A DNA stretch of 64,000 bases from Zwartia vadi (GTDB lineage Bacteria; Pseudomonadota; Gammaproteobacteria; Burkholderiales; Burkholderiaceae_B), in NCBI RefSeq assembly GCF_030410375.1, contig NZ_JAUHHE010000015.1:35069-99068 (forward strand), given 5' to 3'. The notes beneath the pieces were generated by a model, which was given only the letters and a program-made list of their open reading frames with translations, was not told the origin of the DNA and made no database searches. This document shows, piece by piece, positions 37,952-46,622 of the stretch. Position 1 is the stretch's first letter. Each line of letters begins with the position of its first letter. A program made the translations under genes and the position numbers.

Positions 37952-39313
37952 TTACGCGACAGGGGCTAACTGTGCGATGAGTTGCCTGACATCCAGACAA
38001 TTTTCAAGCTCATCGATCAGCGCAATCAAGGCCTCCGGCGACCCCATCGGCTCTGCCGACAATGCCCAGCAGCGGAAAAATTTGCTCAGCTGTGCTTCGC
38101 GGCTCAAGGGCCGAGATGGACTCGCGAGCATGGCATCGATGGAGTGCTCCAGCACAGTGCCGTCGTTGAGCCGGACGCTCACCAATTGGGGCACGAGCGC
38201 GTTTGGATTGGGATTGTCGTCCTTTTCCATCCGTACTTTGAGCGAAAGCGCGTAGGTTTCCGGATCATTGAGCAACTCCCCGCGGAAGTGCATAGGATCC
38301 AGGGCGCCATGTTGCAAAACCTTGGCAAGCACAAAAGGCATGCACAAGCGCGCGTAGTTGGGTGTGGGCTTTTCAACCCCGGGGCGATTGACCAAATGAT
38401 TGAGTAAAGAAGGTCCTCTCACCACGATTTCAGCAACCTCCTGCGCAGCAAAGCCTGCTTGCTGACGCAAACACGTCACCCCCTCTATGCCACCATGCGT
38501 TGCACGCCCACTTGGGTAGGGTTTGTGGCTCAACTCCGTCAGACGCCAGCGTTCACCCAACCCCTGCATCGCGGTTTCGAGATCCCACTCAGACTCAAAC
38601 ATCTGCAAATAACCAAAACGACCCGTCAATGGCGTTTGCAAACTCGGAAAGCCTGCTTGCGCCAAATCGCAAGACTGGAAGGCGGCACGCGCGTTGACGC
38701 CAATCTGCAGGGGCAGCACCACACTGCCCTCTGTATGCGCCTGCATCGTGCCGCTAACCTGGGCAAGCTGGTGGCCAAAAGCCGCCAGTGTCATGTCAGC
38801 ATCAAAACCACGAAGATTTGCCAAACCCGCCACCGCACCAAAACCACCCGAGGCTGCCGGACGGAAAAACCGAAGCCCGAGTTTGGACGCCATGCCCAGC
38901 GTGCAGGCCGCATCCACCCCGGCCGCCAGTGCGGTCAGCAACGCGCGTCCGGAAACAGGTCCACGCACCTCGGCCTCCGCAAGCAACACTGGCAATAAGG
39001 TTGCCATGGCGTGCAGTACGGCTCCCTCATGCAAACAATCGAACTCCTGGCAATGCACTTGGTAGGCATTGACCAATACCGCTTGCGTGGCATTGAGCCT
39101 GTTTTTACGCCCCCAGAGTGTGACATTGGCGCCTTGACCCCACTGACTCACAGCGTCGAGCAAGGGTACGATCTCCGGAGTACTGCCGCCCGCCACACCG
39201 ACGCCAATGGAGTCGAGCAGGAAAATTTTGGCGGACTCAATCGCTTTTGAAGAGAGCTGTTCAAAGCGAACGCCCGCAACATGTCTAGCAAGTTTTGCAT
39301 CAAGACTCGGCAT
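37952..39313 (-). CDS. MmgE/PrpD family protein
   Basis: A 453-residue member of the MmgE/PrpD family, which includes 2-methylcitrate dehydratase and aconitate decarboxylase-like enzymes. Visible landmarks: FLLDSIGVGVAGG near residue 32, VNAYQVHCQEFDCLHEGAVLHAMAT near residue 82 (family HCxEFDD-like segment), AAGVDAACTLGMAS and KPYPSGRATHGGIEGV near residue 270. No other methylcitrate-cycle gene is nearby, so the substrate cannot be stated; other members of the family are found with Bug receptors and organic acid uptake, and such a receptor lies two genes away. It overlaps the upstream MscS gene by 14 bases, suggesting coupled translation. Confidence 0.85.
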   Translation of the reverse strand: MPSLDAKLARHVAGVRFEQLSSKAIESAKIFLLDSIGVGVAGGSTPEIVPLLDAVSQWGQGANVTLWGRKNRLNATQAVLVNAYQVHCQEFDCLHEGAVLHAMATLLPVLLAEAEVRGPVSGRALLTALAAGVDAACTLGMASKLGLRFFRPAASGGFGAVAGLANLRGFDADMTLAAFGHQLAQVSGTMQAHTEGSVVLPLQIGVNARAAFQSCDLAQAGFPSLQTPLTGRFGYLQMFESEWDLETAMQGLGERWRLTELSHKPYPSGRATHGGIEGVTCLRQQAGFAAQEVAEIVVRGPSLLNHLVNRPGVEKPTPNYARLCMPFVLAKVLQHGALDPMHFRGELLNDPETYALSLKVRMEKDDNPNPNALVPQLVSVRLNDGTVLEHSIDAMLASPSRPLSREAQLSKFFRCWALSAEPMGSPEALIALIDELENCLDVRQLIAQLAPVA

Positions 39314-40190
39314 TGTTTAGATCCGCTTTTGTATGAACGACGCGCTGAGGGAAAGGGATTTCTATATTGTTCGCATCAAAGGCGATTTTTAGATGACGTA
39401 AAAATTCACGACGAATCGGACCATGCCAGAGCGCGACCACTTTGATGCGCGCTTTAATCATGACTGCCGACTCCGCCCATTGCTCAACGCCGGCAATTTC
39501 AATGTCATCAAGAATTTTGTCACCGAAATCAGGGTCGTGACGCAAAGCCGCTGACACATCTCGCATGATGTCAAACACTTGATCGATATCCGTCCGGTAT
39601 GACACGCCGACATCGATGACCGCGAAAGCAAAGTTACGGCTTAAATTCGTGACCGTTGTAATCACACCATTTGGCACAAAATGGACTGAGCCCTGGTAGT
39701 CACGCAACCGCACATATCTGAGCGTGACCTCTTCGACGAAACCAGCCTTGCCACCGACTTCGACAATATCGCCTTGACGAATCTGATTTTCGAGCAACAT
39801 CACAATGCCCGTAAAGTAATCTTTCACGACACTTTGCGCGCCGAAACCAATCGCGATACCTGCCACACCCGCCGTCGCAAGCAAGGGGGCAATCGAGACA
39901 CCCATTTCAGAGAGCGCCAGCATAATGGCCAGAACGGTGATCGTGACTGAAGTGACGTATCTGAATACACGGCCTAATGTCTGGACACGTTTTTTCTCTT
40001 CATCATCGTGGCTTGCATGACTTAATCTGCTTTGCAACATCCGGATCGATCGCATCACGAGGCTGCGAAATAACCATGCCAAACCAAGGATGATCAATAC
40101 ATTGATCATCGAGAGCATTGGCATTGCCCATGCTGGAACGGTGACGCCGAAATAAGTCTTGAGCAATTCGTTGAGTGTCTGCTGGAACAT
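39300..40190 (-). CDS. Small-conductance mechanosensitive channel, MscS type
   Basis: A 296-residue three-helix MscS homologue that should open under membrane tension to release solutes. The pore helix and beta-domain entrance are clear: GVAGIAIGFGAQSVVKDYFTGIVMLLENQIRQGDIVEVGG around residue 120-160, followed by TLRYVRLRDYQGSVHFVPNGVI. The first helices lie at about residues 20-45 and 65-90. The start MFQQTLNELL at 40190 is preferred; an in-frame ATG at 40268 would add 26 residues of poor fit. It overlaps the PrpD gene and is divergent from the Bug receptor. Confidence 0.92.
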   Translation of the reverse strand: MFQQTLNELLKTYFGVTVPAWAMPMLSMINVLIILGLAWLFRSLVMRSIRMLQSRLSHASHDDEEKKRVQTLGRVFRYVTSVTITVLAIMLALSEMGVSIAPLLATAGVAGIAIGFGAQSVVKDYFTGIVMLLENQIRQGDIVEVGGKAGFVEEVTLRYVRLRDYQGSVHFVPNGVITTVTNLSRNFAFAVIDVGVSYRTDIDQVFDIMRDVSAALRHDPDFGDKILDDIEIAGVEQWAESAVMIKARIKVVALWHGPIRREFLRHLKIAFDANNIEIPFPQRVVHTKADLNNAES

Positions 40191-40328
40191 GCTGATCGAT
40201 CCGTAGGTGAACAATGGCGACGCAACGATACAGATACCGGTTACTGCCGGGCATTGAGTATAGAGCACAGACTTAGTCTAGAATTGATGTACAAAAAGTA
40301 AAAAGCCCACTTTCATCGGAGTTCTTCT

Positions 40329-41327
40329 ATGACCGTCCAATCACGCCTGCGCCGTGCCGGCATGCTTAGCTTGTTAAGCGCCACACTTTTGAGTGCTGCC
40401 CACTTTCCTGCGCACGCGCAAAATGCCGCCAAATATCCCTCCCAGCCCATTACCATGGTGATCCCTCAAGCACCTGGCGGCACGAATGACATCGTCGGAC
40501 GTTTGATTGCCAACGAACTGGCCGAAGAACTCAAACAATCTGTCGTCGTGACCAACCGTCCTGGCGCGGGTGGAAATATTGGAACTGCGCAAACTAAATC
40601 AGCACCAGCCGATGGCTACACCCTGTTGATGACAGTCAACAGCGCCCAAGCGATCAATCCCTCTCTCTATAAAAACGTCGGCTTTGATCCCATAAAAGAC
40701 TTCAGCCCAATCACGGTCGTCGGCGCTGTACCCAATGTTTTAGTTGTTCACCCAAGCTTTCCTGCCAAGACGCTCGATGAGTTCATCGCACTGATTAAAG
40801 CCAATCCCGGCAAATATCAATACGCTTCTGCCGGCAACGGCACACTGAATCACTTGCTAGGCGCCATGCTCGATCAAAAAGCCGGGCTAAAAATGGAGCA
40901 CATCCCTTACAAAGGTGTGGCGCCCGCGATGATCGATGTCTTGGGCGGTCAAGTACCAATCGCTTTTGCCAGCCTGCCTTCTGCCTTGAACAATATCCGT
41001 CAGGGCAAATTGCGCGCAATCGGCGTCAGCACAGACAAGCGTTCACCAGCGCTGCCAGATGTTCCCGCCATCAATGAAAAAATCCCCGGCTTCTCCGGCG
41101 ACCTCTGGATTGGTCTGTTCTCGATCGCAGGCACTCCACAAGACATCAACGATAAACTTTACGCAACGGTCGCTCGCATCATGCAGAAACCTGCCGTGCA
41201 AAAACGCCTGGCTGATCTCGGCGTAGAGTTGTACTTTGATACGCCTGCGCAGTTCAAAGAAAGACTCGCGAAAGACATCGCTCAATGGAGTGAAATCGTC
41301 AAAGTATCTGGCGCAAAAGTCGATTAA
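40329..41327 (+). CDS. Bug-family (TctC-like) periplasmic solute receptor
   Basis: A 332-residue periplasmic binding protein of the tripartite tricarboxylate family, abundant in Bordetella and relatives. The signal peptide (RRAGMLSLLSATLLSAAHFPAHA) ends near residue 30. The mature part has the family pattern YPSQPITMVIPQAPGGTNDIVGRL, VVTNRPGAGGNIGTAQTKSAPADGYTLL and YQYASAGNGTLNHLLGAM, with the two loops that hold a carboxylate. The ligand is unknown. No transporter subunits TctA/TctB are adjacent. A strong hairpin terminator follows at 41362-41395. Confidence 0.93.
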   Translation: MTVQSRLRRAGMLSLLSATLLSAAHFPAHAQNAAKYPSQPITMVIPQAPGGTNDIVGRLIANELAEELKQSVVVTNRPGAGGNIGTAQTKSAPADGYTLLMTVNSAQAINPSLYKNVGFDPIKDFSPITVVGAVPNVLVVHPSFPAKTLDEFIALIKANPGKYQYASAGNGTLNHLLGAMLDQKAGLKMEHIPYKGVAPAMIDVLGGQVPIAFASLPSALNNIRQGKLRAIGVSTDKRSPALPDVPAINEKIPGFSGDLWIGLFSIAGTPQDINDKLYATVARIMQKPAVQKRLADLGVELYFDTPAQFKERLAKDIAQWSEIVKVSGAKVD

Positions 41328-41361
41328 TTTCCCTTTCGTTTTTGGTTTGACTGACTAATAA

Positions 41362-41395
41362 AAAGGCGCTGCGAATATTCGTAGCGCCTTTTTTG
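41362..41395. terminator. Bidirectional intrinsic terminator behind the Bug gene
   Basis: GGCGCTGCGAATATTCGTAGCGCC forms a near-perfect hairpin (one G-T pair), flanked by A-run on the left and T-run on the right, so it can stop the receptor transcript and any antisense transcript. Confidence 0.9.
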
Positions 41396-41496
41396 TACAG
41401 ATGAGAAAATCTCACAAGACCATGAAAGCAAAGCCTCGTTAAACAATCGCTTGAACAATCACTACTCCAAATCACCACTCGCTATCCGAACACCTT

Positions 41497-42078
41497 ATGC
41501 CCAAGACACTTTCTCCGCGCATAATTTTGTCCTGTGCCTTGGCCTTGGGAGTTTCAGCTTCCCAAGCTTCTAGCACCCCTCATGTCATCACGTCATCAAC
41601 GCCTTGGTACTCAACAGCCTGGAATCACGTGCGTGACACTTGGCGTGAAGGCGACATAGAGGCCTATGTGCCCTTTTGGAGCTACCACCTTCCCTTTGCC
41701 TACACGCCCGAGCAACGAGCGCAATACGTTGAATATCCGGCCGGATTTGGTCTGGGCAAAGGTCGCTACAACAATAGTGGTAACTGGGAGGGTATCTATG
41801 CGATGGGCTTTCGCGACTCACATGGGGATCCATCTTATATGGTGGGTTACGGCTGGATCCCTACATGGAACATGGGTAGAAGTGAAGTAAAAGCCGGAAT
41901 CGGCTTGACGGGTTTTTTTATGTCTCGGAGAGATTATTTTGGGGGCATTCCCTTTCCGGGTGTTTTACCAATCGCCTCGATTGGCTATAAAAACCTCTCT
42001 GCTCAAGCAGCCTATATCCCTGGCGGGCAGGGTTATGGCAATGTTTTATTCATGTGGGGGAAATGGACATTCAAATAG
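41497..42078 (+). CDS. pagP: Lipid A palmitoyltransferase PagP
   Basis: Outer-membrane beta-barrel acyltransferase that adds palmitate to lipid A. The 193 residues include a signal peptide (ILSCALALGVSASQASS) and the PagP fold: WNHVRDTWREGDIEAYVPFWSYHLPFAY with the catalytic-type His, GFGLGKGRYNNSGNWEGIYAMGFRDSHGDP with the Asp-Ser pair that corresponds to E. coli D76/S77, GYGWIPTWNM, and the C-terminal aromatic strand VLFMWGKWTFK. It is preceded by the terminator of the Bug gene and followed by tRNA-Leu. PhoPQ or BvgAS-type control is typical in relatives but no operator is evident. Confidence 0.93.
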   Translation: MPKTLSPRIILSCALALGVSASQASSTPHVITSSTPWYSTAWNHVRDTWREGDIEAYVPFWSYHLPFAYTPEQRAQYVEYPAGFGLGKGRYNNSGNWEGIYAMGFRDSHGDPSYMVGYGWIPTWNMGRSEVKAGIGLTGFFMSRRDYFGGIPFPGVLPIASIGYKNLSAQAAYIPGGQGYGNVLFMWGKWTFK

Positions 42079-42169
42079 TTTGACCAGTTCATAGCACCCC
42101 TGACTACTCAGATGCCCAATCACGGGCAAAAATTTAAAAGCTCGGCTATACTTATATGCTTAATGCGTT

Positions 42170-42254
42170 GCCCGGGTGGTGAAATTGGTAGACGCAGGGG
42201 ACTCAAAATCCCCCGCCGCAAGGCGTGCCGGTTCGATTCCGGCCCCGGGCACCA
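42170..42254 (+). tRNA. tRNA-Leu (anticodon CAA), integration site of the mobile element
   Basis: Plus-strand GCCCGGGTGGTGAAATTGG opens an 85-base cloverleaf. Acceptor GCCCGGG pairs with CCCGGGC, the anticodon loop CTCAAAA reads CAA, there is a long variable arm (CCGCCGCAAGGCGTG), and CCA is encoded. An integrase gene begins 172 bases behind the 3' end in the same direction, the classic layout of tRNA-targeting elements. The last ~28 bases, ending GGCCCCGGGCACCA, should recur at the far end of the element, outside this window. Confidence 0.96.
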
Positions 42255-42327
42255 GAGTCTAGCTAAAAATTGACATTCAAGTTATTGATTTATAACGGTT
42301 TTTAGCCGATTCTGAGCCGCTCCCTTT

Positions 42328-42410
42328 GGGGAACGACAAAACGCTTTTCCCCGGTTTTTCCCGGGCTACACCACTATCTTTTCCCCAAGATGTTCCCCAT
42401 ACTTTTCCCC
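42328..42410. repeat. Repeated TTTTCCCC motifs between tRNA-Leu and the integrase
   Basis: TTTTCCCC occurs at 42345-42352, 42379-42386 and 42403-42410, with a shorter GTTCCCC at about 42392 and an inverted GGGGAA at 42329. Short direct repeats here commonly serve as arm-type binding sites for tyrosine integrases or excision factors. Confidence 0.45.
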
Positions 42411-42426
42411 ATGACGGAGAAAAGCA

Positions 42427-43614
42427 ATGGCATCTTTTGAGAAGCGAGGTAGTTCAATCAGGGCAATCGTCAGTTTTCCCGACGGCAAACGATCGGGGAC
42501 TTTTGACACCATGGCCGAGGCTCGAGCCTGGGCGACCAACCTGGAAAAACAAAAGCAACTTGGCGCAATCAAAAACGCCAAGGTACGCACTGTTCAGGAC
42601 CTGATTCTAGATTACATGCCCCGGGCCGAGATGACCGACTCGGGCAGATGGAACAAATTGCGCCTGCTGAAGTTCTGCGAGGCGCCGCTGGCCGAGGTCA
42701 AACTCGACGAAGTGACTCCACATCACATCAATGAGTGGATCACCAACCGGTTGACTGAAGTAAAGCCAGGCACCGTCAACCGTGAACTGAATCTCTGGCG
42801 CAGCGTGTTCACTCATGGGGTGCACACCCGTAAATGGCTAGAAAGCAACCCCTGCAGAGACTCGATAAAGCCACCAGCAGGCGCTCGCCGAGACCGAACG
42901 TTGCTGACGCAAGCAGAAATAGAGGCCATTGCGGTGGCCACCGGCTATCACGAGCACTCCGACCTATCGACAAAATTGTCCCGCGTAGGCGCCTGCTTCT
43001 TCCTGGCCATGGAAACCGCGCTGCGATCCGGTGAAATCCTGCGTATGCGTCCACAGGACTACAACCGTAACGATCGCACACTGTATGTGCATGCTTTGGA
43101 ACGCGGTGGACGCAAGGGTACTAAAAGTGGCACGCTCCAAGGGTCACGCTGGGTACCCTTGACCAATCGTGCCATCGAATTGCTGGATCAGTTGGTCGCC
43201 ACCATGCCTAAAAACCAGCAACCAAAACCAGATTTTTCAATGCCACCCTACGTTGTCGGCATGACCGATGGTCAGCGAGACGCTCTATGGCGCAAGGCTC
43301 GCGACCGGTCAGGCGTTGAAGACCTGCATTTTCATGATTTAAAACACGAGGCCGCAACGCGGTTAGCCAAATTTATCGATGTGATTGCACTGTCACACGC
43401 GATCGGCACCAAAGACCTTAAGTTATTAAGAGACACGTATTACAACAACGATGCCACCCGCATCGCCCACTCCCTGCCAGCATCACTAAACGCCCACCAT
43501 TCACGCGACCACGCTAAGCCAATCCGTGTCGATGAGCCTGTCAGAAGCGGTGGCCGTGTTGAAACTGCAAACGCCCGGTCTGGTGCGTCCTGGGGACAGC
43601 GGCCAGGCCTTTGA
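42427..43614 (+). CDS. Tyrosine recombinase/integrase with altered catalytic boxes
   Basis: A 395-residue phage-type integrase: a short N-terminal arm-binding part (FEKRGSSIRAIVSFPDGKR), a SAM-like core-binding domain to about residue 150, and the catalytic domain from about residue 160. The first catalytic Arg is in METALRSGEILRM. Box II normally reads HxxRH; here it is FHDLKHEAATRL, a Lys in place of Arg. The later GH(K/R)DL box reads GTKDLKLLR, with Thr in place of His, before the Tyr nucleophile region RDTYYNN. It has GGAG upstream of ATG 42427 and lies next to tRNA-Leu. It should drive integration/excision, but the substitutions raise doubt about activity. Confidence 0.9.
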   Translation: MASFEKRGSSIRAIVSFPDGKRSGTFDTMAEARAWATNLEKQKQLGAIKNAKVRTVQDLILDYMPRAEMTDSGRWNKLRLLKFCEAPLAEVKLDEVTPHHINEWITNRLTEVKPGTVNRELNLWRSVFTHGVHTRKWLESNPCRDSIKPPAGARRDRTLLTQAEIEAIAVATGYHEHSDLSTKLSRVGACFFLAMETALRSGEILRMRPQDYNRNDRTLYVHALERGGRKGTKSGTLQGSRWVPLTNRAIELLDQLVATMPKNQQPKPDFSMPPYVVGMTDGQRDALWRKARDRSGVEDLHFHDLKHEAATRLAKFIDVIALSHAIGTKDLKLLRDTYYNNDATRIAHSLPASLNAHHSRDHAKPIRVDEPVRSGGRVETANARSGASWGQRPGL

Positions 43615-43650
43615 CCCTGTCCCTATCCCTGCACCTTAAGGAACTTCAGC

Positions 43651-43962
43651 ATGGACGACCCTCTTTCCGAACTCGTGCGGGTTCGGTTATCACGCAACCA
43701 GTATCGCAAGTTATCTGAAGCTGCCGCAATCTCCGGCCAAAATCTGTCAACCTATATTCGGCACAGATTGGCTGCGATAGACACCCTGGCCGAGGAATTG
43801 TCACTGCTACGCCAGGCTGTGAACCGGTTAAGCCAGATTTCTGAGGCTCACGCGGCTTCTATCGAATCTGTCTTGCTTGCCCGCGCACTGGCACGACCCG
43901 AGCAAATTGCCATTGCCCATGCCTCCATGAAGCGCCTAGGTATCGCTTCATTTCCCGCCTAG
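43651..43962 (+). CDS. Ribbon-helix-helix mobilisation-accessory-like protein
   Basis: A 103-residue protein. The N-terminal part, VRVRLSRNQYRKLSEAAAIS followed by GQNLSTYIRHRLAAIDTL, looks like a ribbon-helix-helix DNA-binding domain as in MobC/NikA/TraJ-type relaxosome proteins; the C-terminal part is a helical, possibly dimerising segment. Such proteins bind oriT and recruit a relaxase, although no relaxase gene is in the window. It could alternatively be a transcriptional regulator of the transfer genes. AAGGA precedes the ATG. It stands between the integrase and trbM. Confidence 0.6.
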   Translation: MDDPLSELVRVRLSRNQYRKLSEAAAISGQNLSTYIRHRLAAIDTLAEELSLLRQAVNRLSQISEAHAASIESVLLARALARPEQIAIAHASMKRLGIASFPA

Positions 43963-43998
43963 GCTTTCCCTACCTGATCTTTCCCTTGGAGTTTTCTC

Positions 43999-44712
43999 AT
44001 GACCCATCGATCCGCCAAGATCGGTGCAGTGGCGCTCGCCTGCGCGTGCGGCACCGCCCTAGCCACACCCACTGCGGTTTCGTCCGTTGTTCCCTCTGTC
44101 ATTCCCTCCGGTCAAACCCTTGAAGGACTGCCCGGTCTGGCCTGCCAGGCAGTGCTTTGCCTATCAAGCAGTCTGCAGCCGTCCGAATGCGCACCGTCGC
44201 TGAGTCACTACTTCGGTATCCAGATATTTAACAAGTTCGGCCTGGACTGGGGCGCAACCGTCGCTGCCCGACGGATGTTTCTAGGCATGTGCCCAGCTGC
44301 TGATACGCAAGGCATGCCAGCTCGCCTTGATGCGATCGCCAATGGTGCCGGCAAGTGCGATCCCGCCAGTCTGAACAGTGCGTTTGCAGACACCGCTTAC
44401 CGGTACCGATCGAGAACAACCGGTTTTGGTGACTCTGGTGAAACCACCACCTACGATGTGCAGCCCATCAGCACCGTCCGTCAAAACACCCTGCCGGGCT
44501 ACTGCGTGACTTATAACGACCACGAATGGACTTACGACTTAAGCGTGAAATACGTGGGTGATCCCCTCAAAGGCGGTTACTGGGTTAAAGCCAAGGACTT
44601 CGATACAGCTCAGTCACGCTGGCAAGCCGAGCACAGCGGCCAATGGGCCAGAGGCTGGTCCTACTCGTGGGACGACCCTAGATACCCGCAGGATACCCAC
44701 AATGGCAACTGA
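43999..44712 (+). CDS. TrbM-like conjugal transfer protein
   Basis: A 237-residue exported protein (signal peptide through ALACACGTALATP) with a cysteine-rich region resembling TrbM of IncP-type transfer systems: LPGLACQAVLCLSSSLQPSECAPSLSHYFGI, then MFLGMCPAAD. The C-terminal half (ARGWSYSWDDPRYPQD) is less conserved. TrbM is an accessory of mating pair formation. It is followed after 42 bases by the VirB1 gene, so it belongs to the transfer region. The ribosome site is TTGGAG. Confidence 0.75.
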   Translation: MTHRSAKIGAVALACACGTALATPTAVSSVVPSVIPSGQTLEGLPGLACQAVLCLSSSLQPSECAPSLSHYFGIQIFNKFGLDWGATVAARRMFLGMCPAADTQGMPARLDAIANGAGKCDPASLNSAFADTAYRYRSRTTGFGDSGETTTYDVQPISTVRQNTLPGYCVTYNDHEWTYDLSVKYVGDPLKGGYWVKAKDFDTAQSRWQAEHSGQWARGWSYSWDDPRYPQDTHNGN

Positions 44713-44754
44713 GAACCTACACCTTGAAACCCAAAACCCAGGCGAGGCTCAGCC

Positions 44755-45420
44755 ATGATTAGCGAACTGGCTGTTCTGGTTATGACCTGCGCGGCCAACG
44801 TGCACCCAACCACCATGGATGCATTGGTCAAGCATGAGTCACAACGGCACCCCTATGCCATCGGAGTGAACAGCCGTGATCGCCTAAGCCAACAACCGAG
44901 CACCCGCGAAGAAGCCATCGCTTTGGCTAAAACACTGTTGTCCAAAGGCATCGACTTTGATGCGGGCCTTGGCCAAATCAACGTTCGCAACTGGGAATGG
45001 CTAAATCTCACGCCTGAGACGGTGTTTGATCCTTGCCTGAATCTTCAGGCAGCGCAAACAGTGCTGACACAGTGTTATGAGCGAGCTACCGGTCGATATT
45101 CAGATGAACAGCAAGCCTTGCACGCAGCTTTGTCCTGCTACAACACCGGCCATTTCGAGCGTGGCTTCAAAAATGGTTACGTCGGCAAGGTGTTAGCCCA
45201 AGCTGGCATCAAGATCCCTGCCCTGCAGCCTCCTAAATCCAAAGAGGTTGGGAAAGGGGACCAGGCTAGCCAAGAGAGCCAGGGTGGCAATGCCAACAAA
45301 GACGAGAAAGCAGAGTCAACGCCAACCACGCAAGGTGATCGTGACGGCTTCGTCATCAATCCAACACCGGACGGCTTTACGCGTCCACCCGAGCCAACTG
45401 GCTCATCAACGAGTTCCTGA
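44755..45420 (+). CDS. virB1: VirB1-like lytic transglycosylase
   Basis: A 221-residue peptidoglycan-cleaving protein of type IV secretion. The SLT-like domain has the catalytic Glu in LVKHESQRHPYAIGVN near residue 28, GLGQINVRNWEWL near residue 76, and ALSCYNTGHFERGF near residue 127. The last ~60 residues are a Gly/Ser/Thr/Pro- and charge-rich tail of low complexity, typical of VirB1. The N-terminal hydrophobic stretch probably exports it. It opens local access in the cell wall for the secretion channel. The rest of the virB operon begins 4.6 kb away, separated by the cargo genes. Confidence 0.85.
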   Translation: MISELAVLVMTCAANVHPTTMDALVKHESQRHPYAIGVNSRDRLSQQPSTREEAIALAKTLLSKGIDFDAGLGQINVRNWEWLNLTPETVFDPCLNLQAAQTVLTQCYERATGRYSDEQQALHAALSCYNTGHFERGFKNGYVGKVLAQAGIKIPALQPPKSKEVGKGDQASQESQGGNANKDEKAESTPTTQGDRDGFVINPTPDGFTRPPEPTGSSTSS

Positions 45421-45440
45421 CCTAGAGACCTTCTGATTAA

Positions 45441-45463
45441 CGTCAAAGTTAACGTCTTTGACG
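45441..45463. promoter_or_regulatory. Inverted repeat, possible operator
   Basis: CGTCAAAG, seven bases, CTTTGACG: a perfect 8-bp inverted repeat behind virB1 and about 265 bp upstream of the winged-helix regulator gene. It could bind that regulator. The remaining bases from 45464 to 45728 show no gene, tRNA or repeat that I can support. Confidence 0.45.
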
Positions 45464-45728
45464 AACCAAGGATCCGTAATACCGAGGGCTGACTGAAAGA
45501 GTGCGGCGTGCATGACTAACAAACTTGAAGCAGAGATCAAACAGGATTCGCTGATGAGTTCGGCAAGGCCGGACGCAGCAGTCTACTGCCTCCAGCCATG
45601 CCACCAGCGTACTCACTGATCCGATGGCATCTAGGGCTCTCTTCGTCAGGCTACGCCTGCCCTTGACCCCATCGGATCAATCCTGTGAAATCTACACCGA
45701 GCCCACTCAAATTTCAAAAGAGGCACAA

Positions 45729-46577
45729 ATGCCAAGCCCAGCAACTCTGCACCATGGTGCGCTCGCCGATTACTGCGAAGGTTTTGCCCAAAGCTACGAA
45801 TGCAACGCAATTTTGGTGAAGCTGTTTTCCAAATGGATACAGTTTGATCTCTTGGTGTCACTGCTGACCGCTGATGCCGAGCATCGACTCGGTGCACGCA
45901 CCACGCCCATGACGGTAGGCGAAATCAAGGAAGAAAGTGGTTTAAGCGAAAGGGCCATACAGATCTTTCTGCCCACGTTGGCGTTTTACCGCCTGATTGA
46001 AATCCATCCCTCGCCCAACGATCGTCGTGCACGCACTGTCACGCCCTTGCCCAAGATCGAGAAGATCCTCACCGATTGGCTGACGCAGGCATTTCGGTTT
46101 ATCGATCGCTGCGAATTTAATGATGCGGTCAAGCTATCGCCTATGCTGCAAGACCCTGACTGGTTCTTGCGCTTTAAAGCACAGGCCGGTCGTGCAAGTC
46201 TTTCAGGAGAGTTTGCTTGGCGAGACTACCCATTGGTGGCCTTCTTTTCTGATCGCCATGCCGGGTTTCAGTTGCTGGCTGTGATCATGGCCTGCCACTA
46301 CCGTGGCAGACCATGCAAAGACCTGAGCAAATACAAGAGCCTCTTTGGTGTATCACGCTCGCACTTATACAAACTACTGCAAGACGCAAAGGCCCACGGC
46401 TGGATTGAACAAGACGCCGGACTATCAACCTACATGCCAACTGCGGCCATGCTCAATGCCTTTGAAGGATTTGTGATTGATGAGGCTCAGTTTTTGCTTG
46501 GCCACGCCACTGCCTCACGAACAGACTCACTGAATGCGGCGGAAATTAGCGGCAATTTTTGGACTTCTGCTGCGTAG
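45729..46577 (+). CDS. Winged-helix protein, possible regulator of the cargo genes
   Basis: A 282-residue cytoplasmic protein not assigned with certainty. Two segments look like helix-turn-helix units: MTVGEIKEESGLSERAIQIF with a following wing-like RLIEIHPSPNDRRARTVT near residues 65-110, which is MarR-like, and ACHYRGRPCKDLSKYKSLFGVSRSHLYKLLQDAKAHGWIE near residues 190-230. Two DNA-reading units would suit a regulator. AAGAGG precedes the ATG at 45729. It heads the cargo block with a membrane protein, a monooxygenase and a nitroreductase-like gene on the same strand, and probably controls them. Confidence 0.6.
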   Translation: MPSPATLHHGALADYCEGFAQSYECNAILVKLFSKWIQFDLLVSLLTADAEHRLGARTTPMTVGEIKEESGLSERAIQIFLPTLAFYRLIEIHPSPNDRRARTVTPLPKIEKILTDWLTQAFRFIDRCEFNDAVKLSPMLQDPDWFLRFKAQAGRASLSGEFAWRDYPLVAFFSDRHAGFQLLAVIMACHYRGRPCKDLSKYKSLFGVSRSHLYKLLQDAKAHGWIEQDAGLSTYMPTAAMLNAFEGFVIDEAQFLLGHATASRTDSLNAAEISGNFWTSAA

Positions 46578-46622
46578 CGGTTCAAGATAAGCTACTTTCG
46601 TATCCCAACGCGGAAGCTTGCC

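Noticed and set aside
13568..42169. Restriction, toxin-antitoxin or defence genes in the chromosomal part
   Set aside because: All sizeable genes there have ordinary housekeeping identities; nothing resembled a defence cluster.
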